A DNA stretch of 64,000 nucleotides from Streptomyces vinaceus (GTDB lineage: Bacteria > Actinomycetota > Actinomycetes > Streptomycetales > Streptomycetaceae), in assembly GCF_008704935.1 (NCBI RefSeq), contig NZ_CP023692.1, positions 5,547,001-5,611,000 on the forward strand, given 5' to 3'. The notes beneath the pieces are model-generated. The model was not told the origin of the DNA and did not search any database. It saw only the letters and a list, made by a program, of their open reading frames with translations. The translations under genes and the position numbers were made by a program. This document shows positions 15,896-27,037 of this stretch, one piece after another (the stretch's first letter is position 1; every line of letters starts with the position of its first letter).

Positions 15896-16879
15896 GTGGA
15901 CGTTTCGTGGACCCTCTGGGTGCTGACCATTCTCGGTCTGAGCATCCTCATCGGCGCCGACTTCTTCATCGGCCGCAAACCGCATGACGTATCGATCAAG
16001 GAAGCGGGCACCTGGACGATCGTCTGGATCGTCCTCGCCGCACTCTTCGGCCTCGGCCTGTGGTTCTTCGGGAACCCGCAGGCTTCGCAGGAGTTCTTCG
16101 CCGGCTTCATCACCGAGAAGTCCCTGAGCGTCGACAACCTCTTCGTCTTCGTCCTGATCATGGCGAAGTTCGCGGTGCCCTCCCACCTCCAGCAGCGCGT
16201 CCTGCTGGTGGGCGTGCTGATCGCCCTGGTGCTGCGCGCGATCTTCATCGCCGCCGGCGCGGCGATCATCGCCAGTTTCTCGTGGGTCTTCTACATCTTC
16301 GGCGCGTTCCTGATCTACACCGCCTGGAAGCTGATCCAGGAGGCGCGCAAGGACGAGGACGAGGAGGAGTTCGAGGAGAACCGTCTCCTCAAGTCCGTCG
16401 AGAAGAAGTTCGGCGTCGCCGACAAGTACCACGGCACCAAGCTGTTCATCGAGAGCAACGGCAAGCGCGTCCTGACCCCGCTGATGGTCGTCATGCTCGC
16501 CATCGGCACCACCGACGTGCTGTTCGCCCTGGACTCGATCCCCGCGATCTTCGGCCTCACCCAGGACCCGTACATCGTCTTCACGGCCAACGCCTTCGCC
16601 CTGATGGGGCTGCGCCAGCTGTACTTCCTCATCGGCGGCCTGCTCAAGAAGCTGGTCCACCTCAGCTACGGCCTGTCGATCATCCTGGGCTTCATCGGCG
16701 TCAAGCTGGTGCTGCACGCCCTGCACGAGTCCGGGCTGCACGTGCCGGTCGTCTCGATCCCGGTCTCCCTCGGCGTCATCTGCGGTGTCCTCGTGATCAC
16801 CACGATCACCAGCCTGATCGCCTCGAAGAGGCAGGCGGCCGCCGAGGCCGCCGCCCGCCCGGAGAGCATCGACGCGTAG
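15896..16879 (+). CDS. TerC-family integral membrane protein (Alx/MeeF-type, probable Mn2+ exporter)
   Basis: A 327-residue membrane protein with about nine hydrophobic helices. Family marks are the acidic helix ends LSILIGADFFIGRKP, FITEKSLSVDNLFVFVLIM and TTDVLFALDSIPAIFG. A charged cytoplasmic loop (EARKDEDEEEFEENR) lies mid-protein. Proteins of this family next to yybP-ykoY riboswitches export manganese, or load it into secreted enzymes; older annotations link them to tellurite resistance. The GTG 15896 start follows GGAGG at ten bases. It sits after two TerD genes, so the segment forms a small Ter-type stress cluster, but TerC has its own promoter and switch. Confidence 0.93.
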   Translation: MDVSWTLWVLTILGLSILIGADFFIGRKPHDVSIKEAGTWTIVWIVLAALFGLGLWFFGNPQASQEFFAGFITEKSLSVDNLFVFVLIMAKFAVPSHLQQRVLLVGVLIALVLRAIFIAAGAAIIASFSWVFYIFGAFLIYTAWKLIQEARKDEDEEEFEENRLLKSVEKKFGVADKYHGTKLFIESNGKRVLTPLMVVMLAIGTTDVLFALDSIPAIFGLTQDPYIVFTANAFALMGLRQLYFLIGGLLKKLVHLSYGLSIILGFIGVKLVLHALHESGLHVPVVSIPVSLGVICGVLVITTITSLIASKRQAAAEAAARPESIDA

Positions 16880-16901
16880 GGACTCGCCGGCCCCTGAGGG
16901 G

Positions 16902-18269
16902 CTACGCGGGGGCGGTCGCTCCGGCCGCCCCCTTTCCCGTACCCGCGCCCGCCCGCGCCCGTACGACCGCCGGGTTCGTCTCCGGCAGCAGCGCGAAGCA
17001 GACCAGGCTCAGCAGGGCGATCCCGCTCAGGTACAAGGCCACGCCCCAGGGCGGGCCGGAGCCCGCCGCCAGCGCCGTCGCCGCGATCGGGGTCAGCGCC
17101 CCGCCCAGCACCCCGCCCAGGTTGTAGCCCACGGCCGCGCCCGTGCAGCGGATCCGCGGGGCGTACAGCTCCGGCACGTACGCGCCCACCACGCCGAACA
17201 TCGTCACCATGCCCAGCAGCCCGCCGAGGCAGCCCAGCGTCATCAGCAGCGGGTCCGCCGTCCGCAGCAGCGCGACGAACGGGAACATCCACACCAGGCA
17301 CATCGCACTGCCGATCAGGCAGAGCGGCCGCCGCCCGTACCGGTCGCCGAGCACCGCCACCACCGGGGTCAGCGTGCCCTTCAGGGCGACCGCCGCCATG
17401 ATGCAGGCCAGCATCACGGTGCGGTCGACCTTCAGGTGTTCCGTGGCGTAGGCGAGGGACCAGGTGGTGACCGAGTAGAAGACCGCGTACCCGGCGGACA
17501 GGGCCCCGCCGGTCAGCAGGACGAGGCGCCAGTGGCCGCGTACGACCTCGGTCAGCGGGGCGTCGGAGCGCCGGCCGGTCTCCGCGAGGGCGCGGAACTG
17601 CGGGGTCTCCTCCACCGAGCGGCGCAGCCACAGCCCGGCGAGGGCCAGTACGCCCGCCGCCCAGAACGGTACGCGCCAGCCCCAGGACGTGAACTGCGCG
17701 TCGGTCAGCGCCGCCGACAGGGTGAGGGTCATGCCGTTGGCCAGCAGGAAGCCCAGCGGCGGTCCGACCTGCGGGAAGCTGGCCCACAGCCCGCGCCGCT
17801 GCTCGGGTGCGTGCTCGGCGGTCAGCAGGACCGCGCCGCCCCATTCGCCGCCGAGGCCGAGCCCCTGGAGGAAGCGCAGTACGAGCAGCAGCAGGGGCGC
17901 CGCCACGCCGATCGTGGCGTACGTGGGCACGCAGCCCACCGCGACCGTGGCGAGGCCGGTGAGCAGCAGGGAGGCGAGCAGGACGGGGCGCCGGCCGTAA
18001 CGGTCGCCGATGTGGCCGAAGAGCACGGAGCCCAGCGGGCGGGCGAGGAAGCCGACGCCGAAGGTGCCGAAGGCGGCGAGGGTCCCGGCGAGCGGGGAGA
18101 AGGACGGGAAGAAGAGCGGGCCGAGGACGAGGGCCGCGGCCGTCCCGTAGACGAAGAAGTCGTAGAACTCGATGGCGGTCCCGGCGAGCGAGGCCATCGC
18201 GAGCCGCAGCATCGAGGGCGGCCGGGGAACCGCGCGCCCGGGGAGGGCGGGGGAGGGGTCTTGTTGCAT
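16902..18269 (-). CDS. MFS transporter of the metabolite:H+ symporter (MHS) type
   Basis: A 455-residue protein with 12 predicted helices. The opening SLAGTAIEFYDFFVYGTAAALV, loop motif GHIGDRYGRRPVLL and LQGLGLGGEWGGAVLL are typical of the MHS branch (ProP, ShiA, citrate and alpha-ketoglutarate carriers). The second half repeats LGDRYGRRPLCLIG and ends with YNLGGVLGGALTPI. It should import an organic acid, betaine or similar solute with protons. ATG 18269 (MQQDPSPAL) is chosen over a start eight codons upstream. It is convergent with terC. Confidence 0.9.
   Translation of the reverse strand: MQQDPSPALPGRAVPRPPSMLRLAMASLAGTAIEFYDFFVYGTAAALVLGPLFFPSFSPLAGTLAAFGTFGVGFLARPLGSVLFGHIGDRYGRRPVLLASLLLTGLATVAVGCVPTYATIGVAAPLLLLVLRFLQGLGLGGEWGGAVLLTAEHAPEQRRGLWASFPQVGPPLGFLLANGMTLTLSAALTDAQFTSWGWRVPFWAAGVLALAGLWLRRSVEETPQFRALAETGRRSDAPLTEVVRGHWRLVLLTGGALSAGYAVFYSVTTWSLAYATEHLKVDRTVMLACIMAAVALKGTLTPVVAVLGDRYGRRPLCLIGSAMCLVWMFPFVALLRTADPLLMTLGCLGGLLGMVTMFGVVGAYVPELYAPRIRCTGAAVGYNLGGVLGGALTPIAATALAAGSGPPWGVALYLSGIALLSLVCFALLPETNPAVVRARAGAGTGKGAAGATAPA
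16908..16932 (+). terminator. Hairpin with short T run after terC
   Basis: GGGGGCGG and CCGCCCCC enclose a nine-base loop and are followed by TTT on the plus strand. It lies inside the 3' end of the convergent transporter gene and would terminate terC. Confidence 0.5.
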
Positions 18270-18381
18270 GGTGCAGCAACTACCCCGCCCCACACCCCCA
18301 GGACGTGCGTTCGGTCATCTTCGACCGGAAGGAGTGCTTCCTGTCGCGGTGTTGACCGGGGACCGCGTCCGGGGGCGCCCG

Positions 18382-19038
18382 TTACCAGCCGCGCTCGCGC
18401 CATTCGGCCAGGTGGGGCCGTTCGGCGCCGAGCGTGGTGTCGTTGCCGTGACCCGGGTAGACCCAGGTCTCGTCCGACAGCTGCTCGAAGAGCTTGTGCT
18501 GGACGTCGTCGATCAGCTGCTCGAAGGCCTTCGGGTCGCCCCAGGTGTTGCCGACGCCGCCGGGGAAGAGGCAGTCGCCGGTGAAGACGTGCGCGTGCCC
18601 GTGCGGGTCGTCGTAGATCAGGGCGATGGAGCCCGGGGTGTGGCCGACCAGGTGGCGGGCGGTCAGCGTGACCCGGCCGACCGTGACCGTGTCCCCGTCC
18701 GCCACCAGTACGTCGGTGGCCACCGGGATGCCCTCGGCGTCGTGGGCGCCCGCGTACGTACGCGCCCCGGTCGCCTCGACGACCTCCGCGAGCGCGCCCC
18801 AGTGGTCCCCGTGCCGGTGGGTGGTGACGACGGAGGCGATGCCGTCGTCGCCGATCAGGCTGAGCAGGGTGTGCGGCTCGGCGGCCGCGTCGATCAGCAG
18901 CTGCTCGCCGGTGGCCCGGCAGCGCAGCAGGTACGCGTTGTTGTTCATGGAACCCACCGCGACCTTGGAAATCATCAGGTCCGGGAGTTCGTGCACGTCG
19001 GCCGGACCGCCGACCTTGACTGCTCCGCTGTACGTCAT
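18382..19038 (-). CDS. Metallo-beta-lactamase-fold hydrolase (glyoxalase II-like)
   Basis: A 218-residue cytoplasmic protein with the zinc signature THRHGDHW (H74, H76, D78, H79). Further ligands are in ARHLVGHTPGS, FTGDCLFPGG and the C-terminal YPGHGNDT. Size and motifs suit glyoxalase-II-like thioester hydrolases, which in mycothiol-using actinobacteria may cleave mycothiol conjugates. The gene follows the DinB-like mycothiol-enzyme gene by nine bases on the same strand, which supports a thiol-linked role by context only. The substrate is not determined by sequence. Confidence 0.9.
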   Translation of the reverse strand: MTYSGAVKVGGPADVHELPDLMISKVAVGSMNNNAYLLRCRATGEQLLIDAAAEPHTLLSLIGDDGIASVVTTHRHGDHWGALAEVVEATGARTYAGAHDAEGIPVATDVLVADGDTVTVGRVTLTARHLVGHTPGSIALIYDDPHGHAHVFTGDCLFPGGVGNTWGDPKAFEQLIDDVQHKLFEQLSDETWVYPGHGNDTTLGAERPHLAEWRERGW

Positions 19039-19047
19039 GTCCTGATC

Positions 19048-19746
19048 CTAGAGCGGGGGAAGGGCCGGGAGGCGGCCGCCGACGACAGTGAGGTGTGCGC
19101 CCCGGTCCCCGCGGCCCGCGAGCCAGCCGAGGAGCTCGGCGCCGGTGCCGATGAGGGTGACCGGGCCGCCCTCGGAGCCGCCGGTGTGCCAGGTGGTGCC
19201 GCCGCCGTCGCCCGCGAGCTGGAGGGTCACCGGGGGCACCTCCGGGCGTCCGGACCAGCGGTCGGCGAGGAAGGCGATCTCGCGGGCGGTGAACTCCTGC
19301 GGGAGGTCGCAGAGCGCGTAGCCGATGTTCAGGTCGACGTGGTGCAGCTCGACCTCGACGAGGCGGCGGAACGGCACGTTCGAGGCGAGGTCGGTGACCC
19401 CGTTGCGCAGCTCCACCGTGCGCGACCAGTCCTGGTCCCGCTCGGTCTCGGCCAGGAAGGCGGCGTGGGTGGCGCGCACGTCGGCGAGCTGGACGTCCAG
19501 CGGGCGCGGGGCGTCGCGCTCGATGTCGGAGTCGCGGGCCTCGGCGCTCTCGTACATCGGGCGGCCGGCGAAGACGTTGACGAGGGCGTCCGCGTTCCGC
19601 GCGAGGTGGGCCAGTACGTGGCCGCGGGTCCAGCCCGGCAGATGTGACTCTTCGGACAGGGCCGCGTTGTCCAGTTTCGTGAGAGCGGTCAGCATTCGGT
19701 CCGTGGCTTCACGTACAGATTGCAGGTCGTGCACATGATCAGTCAT
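19048..19746 (-). CDS. Maleylpyruvate isomerase family mycothiol-dependent enzyme
   Basis: A 232-residue DinB/MDMPI-fold protein. The metal-site pattern is visible: GHVLAHLARNADAL in the first helices, then VELHHVDLNIGY. A C-terminal domain of about 80 residues begins near GRPEVPPVTL. The family uses mycothiol as cofactor; the founding member isomerises maleylpyruvate in gentisate breakdown, but most homologues have unknown substrates and no gentisate genes are nearby. The start ATG 19746 (MTDHVHD) is preferred to one 12 codons upstream. It probably heads a two-gene unit with the MBL hydrolase and is divergent from uvrA. Confidence 0.87.
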   Translation of the reverse strand: MTDHVHDLQSVREATDRMLTALTKLDNAALSEESHLPGWTRGHVLAHLARNADALVNVFAGRPMYESAEARDSDIERDAPRPLDVQLADVRATHAAFLAETERDQDWSRTVELRNGVTDLASNVPFRRLVEVELHHVDLNIGYALCDLPQEFTAREIAFLADRWSGRPEVPPVTLQLAGDGGGTTWHTGGSEGGPVTLIGTGAELLGWLAGRGDRGAHLTVVGGRLPALPPL

Positions 19747-19943
19747 GGAGCCGAGCCTAGTGCCGCGGACCTCCGGCCACACGAACGGGTGAACCCGTCT
19801 GCCGAGTGCCGTAAATCGAATGCGCGTGCTATACGCTCGAAGTCCAAGCTCTTCTCCATCGCAGAGGCGCCCGCCCAGTCACCCGTACGCTGGACAGTCG
19901 GGGGCCCCGTGCCCCCGCTCTCTCAAGAAAGGTGCGCACCGGC

Positions 19944-22925
<2,982 letters not shown>

Positions 22926-22943
22926 CCGCGCGGAGCCGGGCGT

Positions 22944-22985
22944 GGAGGGGCCCCCGCAGCCGGACGCGGCTGCGGGGGCCCCTCC
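22944..22985. terminator. Strong 19-bp perfect hairpin after uvrA
   Basis: A 19-base arm (22944-22962) pairs perfectly with 22967-22985 around the tetraloop GACG. It lies between the convergent uvrA and oxidoreductase genes and could act in both directions. No T tract follows, as is usual in streptomycetes. Confidence 0.8.
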
Positions 22986-23042
22986 GCACTCCCGCGGGCG
23001 GCTCCACCCCCGTGGGGGCCGCCGGGGCGGGGGAGCGCCGGG

Positions 23043-23693
23043 TCAGGCCGCCACGCCCACCGCCCGGCCGGCCGTGGCGGGGTCCGTCAGGGAGGTGAGC
23101 AGGGCGTCGGCCACGTCGGCGCGGGAGATCGTGCGGCCGTCCGGGACGTTGGCGCCGATCACCCGGCGGTAGGTGCCGCTGCGCGGCTTGTCCAGCAGGC
23201 GGGGCGGCCGGATCACCGTCCACTGCGTGCCGCTCGCGCGGATCGTCGCCTCCATGACCGCCAGGTCCGCGTACAGGTCGCGCAGGGCGAGGCGGAGCAG
23301 GGGGAGGAAGACCCTGCGGGCGATGAACCCGTCGCTCTCCACGTCCGGGCCGACCGGGGCGGCGCTGACCGCCGCGAGGCGGCTCACGCCCGCCCGGTCC
23401 ATCGCCGAGACGATGGCCCGCAGGGCCGGCCCGGTGACCGGGCTGAGCCGGGCCTGCTTGTTGCTCGCCGAGCCCAGTGCGGAGATCACCGCCGACCGGC
23501 CGGACAGGACCGGCAGCAGCGCCTCCTCGTCGGTCAGGTCGCGCACCACGGCCACCTCCAGGCGCTCGTGCGCGGGAACGTCCAGGCGGGCGGGGTCGCG
23601 GACCACCGCCGTCACCTCGTGGCCCGCGTCCAGGGCCTGTCGTACGACCTCGCGGCCGACACCGCCCGTGGCTCCGAACACCGTCAGTTTCAT
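23043..23693 (-). CDS. NAD(P)-binding oxidoreductase of the atypical SDR / NmrA-like type
   Basis: A 216-residue Rossmann protein starting MKLTVFGATGGVGREV, with the dinucleotide motif GATGGVG at 7-13. VVRDPARL follows the second strand, suggesting NADP, and SALGSASN and QWTVIRPPRLLD are typical of the SDR_a5/NmrA-like group. The classic YxxxK catalytic pair is not evident, so it may be a redox sensor or quinone-type reductase. ATG 23693 is chosen over an upstream in-frame start because the extension crosses the operator. It is divergent from a TetR gene and probably its target. Confidence 0.86.
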   Translation of the reverse strand: MKLTVFGATGGVGREVVRQALDAGHEVTAVVRDPARLDVPAHERLEVAVVRDLTDEEALLPVLSGRSAVISALGSASNKQARLSPVTGPALRAIVSAMDRAGVSRLAAVSAAPVGPDVESDGFIARRVFLPLLRLALRDLYADLAVMEATIRASGTQWTVIRPPRLLDKPRSGTYRRVIGANVPDGRTISRADVADALLTSLTDPATAGRAVGVAA

Positions 23694-23723
23694 CGCCGGC
23701 TCCCGTTCAAGGCATCCATGGGT

Positions 23724-23775
23724 GGGTGAGCATTCACTCACCCCTGCTTCCGCTAGGGTGAGTGAATGCTCACCC
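23724..23775. promoter_or_regulatory. Pair of identical TetR operators between divergent genes
   Basis: Two 20-bp sites, 23724-23743 and 23756-23775, are exact reverse complements of each other. Each is itself a dyad, GGGTGAG-N6-CTCACCC, and the centres are 32 bp apart (about three turns). The second overlaps TAGGGT (23754-23759), a likely -10, and the ATG of the TetR gene six bases later. The first lies 31 bases upstream of the oxidoreductase start. This fits autorepression plus control of the neighbour. Confidence 0.8.
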
Positions 23776-24371
23776 CGAAGTCAAGCCGGCCCACCCCCGA
23801 GCGGCTCCTCGACGCCGCCGAGAAGCTCATGCGCACCATCGGTCTCGCCAACACCACCACCAAGGCCATCGCCCGCGAGGCCGGCTGTTCGGAGGCCGCG
23901 CTCTACAAGCACTACGCGAACAAGGAGGAGCTGTTCGTCCGGGTGCTGATGGAGCGCACGCCCAACGCCGGGCCGCTCATGGCCGAGCTCGACCGCGACC
24001 ACGCCGAGCGCTCCGTCGAGGAGGGGCTCGCCGCGATCGCCCGCCACGCCTCGCTCTTCTACGCCGACGCCGTGCCCATGGCCGCCTCGCTCTTCGCCGA
24101 GCCCGCCCTGCTGACCCGGCACCGCGAGGGCGTCCAGGAGATCGGCACCGGCCCCCACGTCGTACGCGACGCCCTCGCCGGGCGGCTGCGCCGCGAGCTG
24201 GAGCGGGGGCGGCTGCGCCCCGACGCCGACCCGGAGGCCGCCGCCGCACTGCTGCTCGGCGCCTGCTTCCAGCGGGCCTTCTTCCTGCACTTCTCCGGAG
24301 CCCACGTGGTTGCGCCCGTCGACGAGTTCGCCCCCGCCGTGGCCCGGACCCTGTGGGCGGCTATCCGCTGA
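23766..24371 (+). CDS. TetR-family transcriptional regulator
   Basis: A 201-residue repressor. The N-terminal helix-turn-helix (about residues 10-56) contains RLLDAAEKLM, TTTKAIAREAGCSEAALYKHY and the family closing NKEELFVRVL. The rest is a helical ligand-binding domain of the AcrR-like type. The ATG lies inside its own operator and six bases after a TAGGGT -10, so translation is probably leaderless. It should repress itself and the divergent NAD(P)-binding gene; the inducer is unknown. Its stop overlaps the convergent sugar kinase gene by 11 bases. Confidence 0.9.
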   Translation: MLTPKSSRPTPERLLDAAEKLMRTIGLANTTTKAIAREAGCSEAALYKHYANKEELFVRVLMERTPNAGPLMAELDRDHAERSVEEGLAAIARHASLFYADAVPMAASLFAEPALLTRHREGVQEIGTGPHVVRDALAGRLRRELERGRLRPDADPEAAAALLLGACFQRAFFLHFSGAHVVAPVDEFAPAVARTLWAAIR

Positions 24372-25242
24372 GCTCGGCGGCGTACGGCGGCTCCGCACCG
24401 GCCCGCGTGCAGGTCAGCGCCGCCGCCTGGGCCGCGTACGCCAGGACGCCCGGCCAGTCCACCGGGGCGCCGGCCGCGATCCCCGACAGGCGGTGCAGCA
24501 GGGCCGCGTTGACCGTGTCGCCCGCCCCGATGGTGTCCGCCACCGCGACCGGGCGGGCCGCCACCTCGTACCGCGCACCCTCGCGGGTCCAGGCCGCCAG
24601 CCCCCGCGCGCCCCGGGTGAGCACCACCGCCGAGGGCCCGGCCGCCAGCCAGTCCGAGACGCTCCCGCCCAGCCACCGGGCGTCCTCCTCCGACAGCTTG
24701 AGGACGGACACGTACGGGAGCCAGCCCAGGAACCGGGCCCGGTACGCGGCCGGGTCCGCGATCAGCGCGGGGCGGATGTTGGGGTCCAGCAGCGTCAGCA
24801 CCCCGCGCCCGGACTCCCGGCGCAGCAGGGCCTCGTACGCGCTCGCGCCCGGCTCCAGGGCGAGGGAGCAGGTGCCGAGCGCCAGGGCCCGGGTGCCCGC
24901 GGGGAGCTCCGCGGGCAGCGTGAACAGCCGGTCGGCCGTGCCCTCCACGTAGAACCCGTACGCCGCCGAGCCGTCCGGGGCCAGCGAGGGCACGGCGAGG
25001 GTGGTGGGCTCCGGCCCGCGCTGCACCAGCGAGAGGTCCACCCCGGCCGCGCGCAGCCCGGCCAGCAGGTCCTCGCCGAAGCCGTCCGTCGAGACCCGGG
25101 AGCAGAAGGCGGCCTCCGCGCCGAGCCGGCCCAGCGCCAGCGCGGTGTTGTACGGCCCCCCGCCCGGCCGCGGCACGAGCGCACCCGGCGGCTGCGCCAC
25201 GGGCACGAGGTCGATCAGGGCTTCTCCACCGACGACGATCAC
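24361..25242 (-). CDS. PfkB-family carbohydrate kinase (fructokinase-like)
   Basis: A 293-residue kinase starting VIVVGGEALIDLVP, with the glycine motif PGGGPYNTALALGRLG, NIRPAL and PYVSVLKLSEED in the middle, and the catalytic signature DTIGAGDTVNAALL near the C-terminus. The pattern is closest to fructokinase-like members, which phosphorylate ketohexoses or related sugars. The start GTG 25242 follows a -10-like TACCTT by seven bases, so a leaderless message is likely. There is no sugar transporter or regulator next to it, so the substrate stays open. Confidence 0.85.
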   Translation of the reverse strand: MIVVGGEALIDLVPVAQPPGALVPRPGGGPYNTALALGRLGAEAAFCSRVSTDGFGEDLLAGLRAAGVDLSLVQRGPEPTTLAVPSLAPDGSAAYGFYVEGTADRLFTLPAELPAGTRALALGTCSLALEPGASAYEALLRRESGRGVLTLLDPNIRPALIADPAAYRARFLGWLPYVSVLKLSEEDARWLGGSVSDWLAAGPSAVVLTRGARGLAAWTREGARYEVAARPVAVADTIGAGDTVNAALLHRLSGIAAGAPVDWPGVLAYAAQAAALTCTRAGAEPPYAAELSG

Positions 25243-25350
25243 GCGGGGGAAGGTATCCCATCGAGCGGCGCGATCGGGCGGCGGTATCGTCGGGGGGCCC
25301 GGTCCGACCACCCGGACCACCCTCATCGACCCTCAGGCCAGGAGATCCGC

Positions 25351-25782
25351 ATGTCCGCGTCGCAGCCCGCCGCCCGCCGTACCGTGCTCAAGGGCGCCGC
25401 CGCGATCGCCGGGGCCGTCGGCGGCGGGGCGGCCCTCGCCGCCTGCTCCACCGGGGGCAACAGCGGCTCCGGCTCCCCGGCCGTCCCGGCCGCCCCGGTG
25501 GAGCTCGGCGCCGTGTCCGAGGTCCCGGTCGGCGGGTCGAAGCTGTTCCGCGAGAAGAAGCTGGTCGTCAGCTGCCCGGCGCAGGGCACGTACAAGGCGT
25601 TCAGCGCCCAGTGCACGCACGCCGGCTGCGTCCTGGACAAGATCGACGAGGGCGAGGGCAACTGCCCCTGCCACGGCAGCCGCTTCGACGTGACGACCGG
25701 CAAGGTGCTGCGCGGGCCGGCCACCGACCCGCTGCCCGCCGTCCCGGTCAAGGCCGAGGGCGGCAAGCTCATCGCGGGCTGA
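25351..25782 (+). CDS. Tat-exported Rieske [2Fe-2S] lipoprotein
   Basis: A 143-residue protein. A twin-arginine signal (RRTVLKGAAAIAG, from residue 9) ends in the lipobox LAAC with C32. The Rieske domain has CTHAGC (C88, H90, C93) and CPCHG (C105, C107, H108), giving the two Cys and two His ligands of the cluster plus the disulphide pair. It is probably anchored outside the membrane as a small electron carrier. No partner oxidase or oxygenase gene is adjacent. The ribosome site AGGAG lies eight bases before ATG 25351. Confidence 0.92.
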   Translation: MSASQPAARRTVLKGAAAIAGAVGGGAALAACSTGGNSGSGSPAVPAAPVELGAVSEVPVGGSKLFREKKLVVSCPAQGTYKAFSAQCTHAGCVLDKIDEGEGNCPCHGSRFDVTTGKVLRGPATDPLPAVPVKAEGGKLIAG

Positions 25783-25824
25783 CCGGGCCGCGCCGGGAAG
25801 CGGCGGGCAGGGGGCCGCGTCCGG

Positions 25825-26787
25825 CTACGCCCAGTCCCAGGAGATGCCCAGCAGCCCGCGCCGCACCCCCGGCTCCACCAGGTGCACGGCGCGGTGGCGC
25901 CCGCTCGGCGTCAGGTCCACCAGCCCGCTGCGCGGCGCCCCGGGCCCGGACCGGCTGAAGCGCCGGCAGCGCACCGGCAGGGCCGCCTCGTCGAAGCGGA
26001 CCTGGAGCACGTACTGTCCGCCGCTGTAGCTGAACCCGCGCACGTACTCGGTGCAGCGCCCGGCGGTCCCGTCCTCGAAGCCGTAGCCGAAGACGTACGT
26101 GTCCCCGGTGCGCAGCCGGGCGTCGAAGAGCAGCTCGGCGACCAGGACCTCGGCCTCGGGGTGCCAGCGGACGCGCCCGGTGCGGCAGTTCTCGTCCGCC
26201 CGTACGCGGACCCGGGCCGGATCGCAGCCCGGGTCGCCGTGGTGGACGGCGAGGTACCGGTCGACGCCGTCGCGGTGGGCCCGTACGACGTGCTGCGATT
26301 CGCGGCCCAGCAGCTCGCCGGCGGCCCCGATCCGTACCCGCTCGTGGTGGCCGACGGTGTGCAGGCCGCCGTCGGCGGGCAGTTCCATGCCCGCCAGCAG
26401 CCCCTCCACGGCCGCGCCCACGCTGACCAGGGCCCGGTAGGAGCGGGTCGGCGGACGGGTGCTCTCGGGCCCGGCGCCCTCCGGGGCGGCCAGCAGCCGC
26501 AGCAGGGTCCCCTCGGGCAGTTCCAGGATCTGCTCCAGGGCGCGTACGGCCTTCAGGGACTCGGGGCGGCGCGGCCGGCGGGCGCCCTGCTGCCAGTAGC
26601 TGAGGCTGGTCACGCCGAGCTTGATGCCCCGGGCCGCGAGCCGGTGCTGCACCCGGTGCAGGGGGAGCCCGCGGGCGGTGAGGGCGGCGCGCAGGGCGAG
26701 GTGGAAGGGTCCGGCGCGCAGCAGGTGCCCCAGCTCCTGCGCGCTCGTCTGTCTGCTCTCCCGTGTGCTGTCGCCGGTCGACCGCAT
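25825..26787 (-). CDS. XRE-type helix-turn-helix regulator with a large C-terminal domain
   Basis: A 320-residue protein. Residues about 25-100 form an XRE-like helix-turn-helix: LALRAALTARGLPLHRVQHRL, then GIKLGVTSLSYWQQGARRPRR, then a helix with LEQILELPEG. The remaining 210 residues are beta-rich and unlike a known sensor (RVRIGAAGELLGRESQHVV, DENCRTGRVRWHPEAEVLVAELLF). Homologues in streptomycetes are annotated only as HTH proteins. AGGAGGTGCC precedes ATG 26787, and just beyond it is the palindrome GTGAACGTTCAC. Repeated GTTCAC sites in the intergenic region suggest that it may control itself and the divergent secreted protease. Confidence 0.8.
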   Translation of the reverse strand: MRSTGDSTRESRQTSAQELGHLLRAGPFHLALRAALTARGLPLHRVQHRLAARGIKLGVTSLSYWQQGARRPRRPESLKAVRALEQILELPEGTLLRLLAAPEGAGPESTRPPTRSYRALVSVGAAVEGLLAGMELPADGGLHTVGHHERVRIGAAGELLGRESQHVVRAHRDGVDRYLAVHHGDPGCDPARVRVRADENCRTGRVRWHPEAEVLVAELLFDARLRTGDTYVFGYGFEDGTAGRCTEYVRGFSYSGGQYVLQVRFDEAALPVRCRRFSRSGPGAPRSGLVDLTPSGRHRAVHLVEPGVRRGLLGISWDWA

Positions 26788-26800
26788 GAGGGCACCTCCT

Positions 26801-26904
26801 GTGAACGTTCACGCGCGGTGGGGCGGGAGGGCTCGCCGGTGGCACCCGGGTACCAGGTGAAAGGACGGCAGTCGTTCACACTGCGGTCCCGCCGTTCACA
26901 CTGC
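26801..26904. promoter_or_regulatory. Cluster of GTTCAC sites between XRE and protease genes
   Basis: A perfect 12-bp palindrome GTGAACGTTCAC is at 26801-26812. Two direct copies of GTTCACACTGC are at 26874-26884 and 26894-26904, 20 bp apart (two helical turns), so both lie on one DNA face. All share GTTCAC. The set is a candidate operator array for the XRE regulator. The 250-base gap up to the protease gene shows no other gene. Confidence 0.5.
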
Positions 26905-27037
26905 AATGTCACGGCGTATTGAAGCCTGTTGACCTGATCCCGACAACACCCTGATGCTCCTCAGCAGCGTCCGGACGCGCTCCTCCATCCCCACCTCCCC
27001 GGCCCCACCGGGGGGATCCCCACACGGGAGGAACGCG

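Noticed and set aside
19747..19943. A LexA or PafBC promoter for uvrA
   Set aside because: No GAAC-N4-GTTC box is present, and the two TACGCT -10 candidates lack a TTGTCRGTG match at the right distance.
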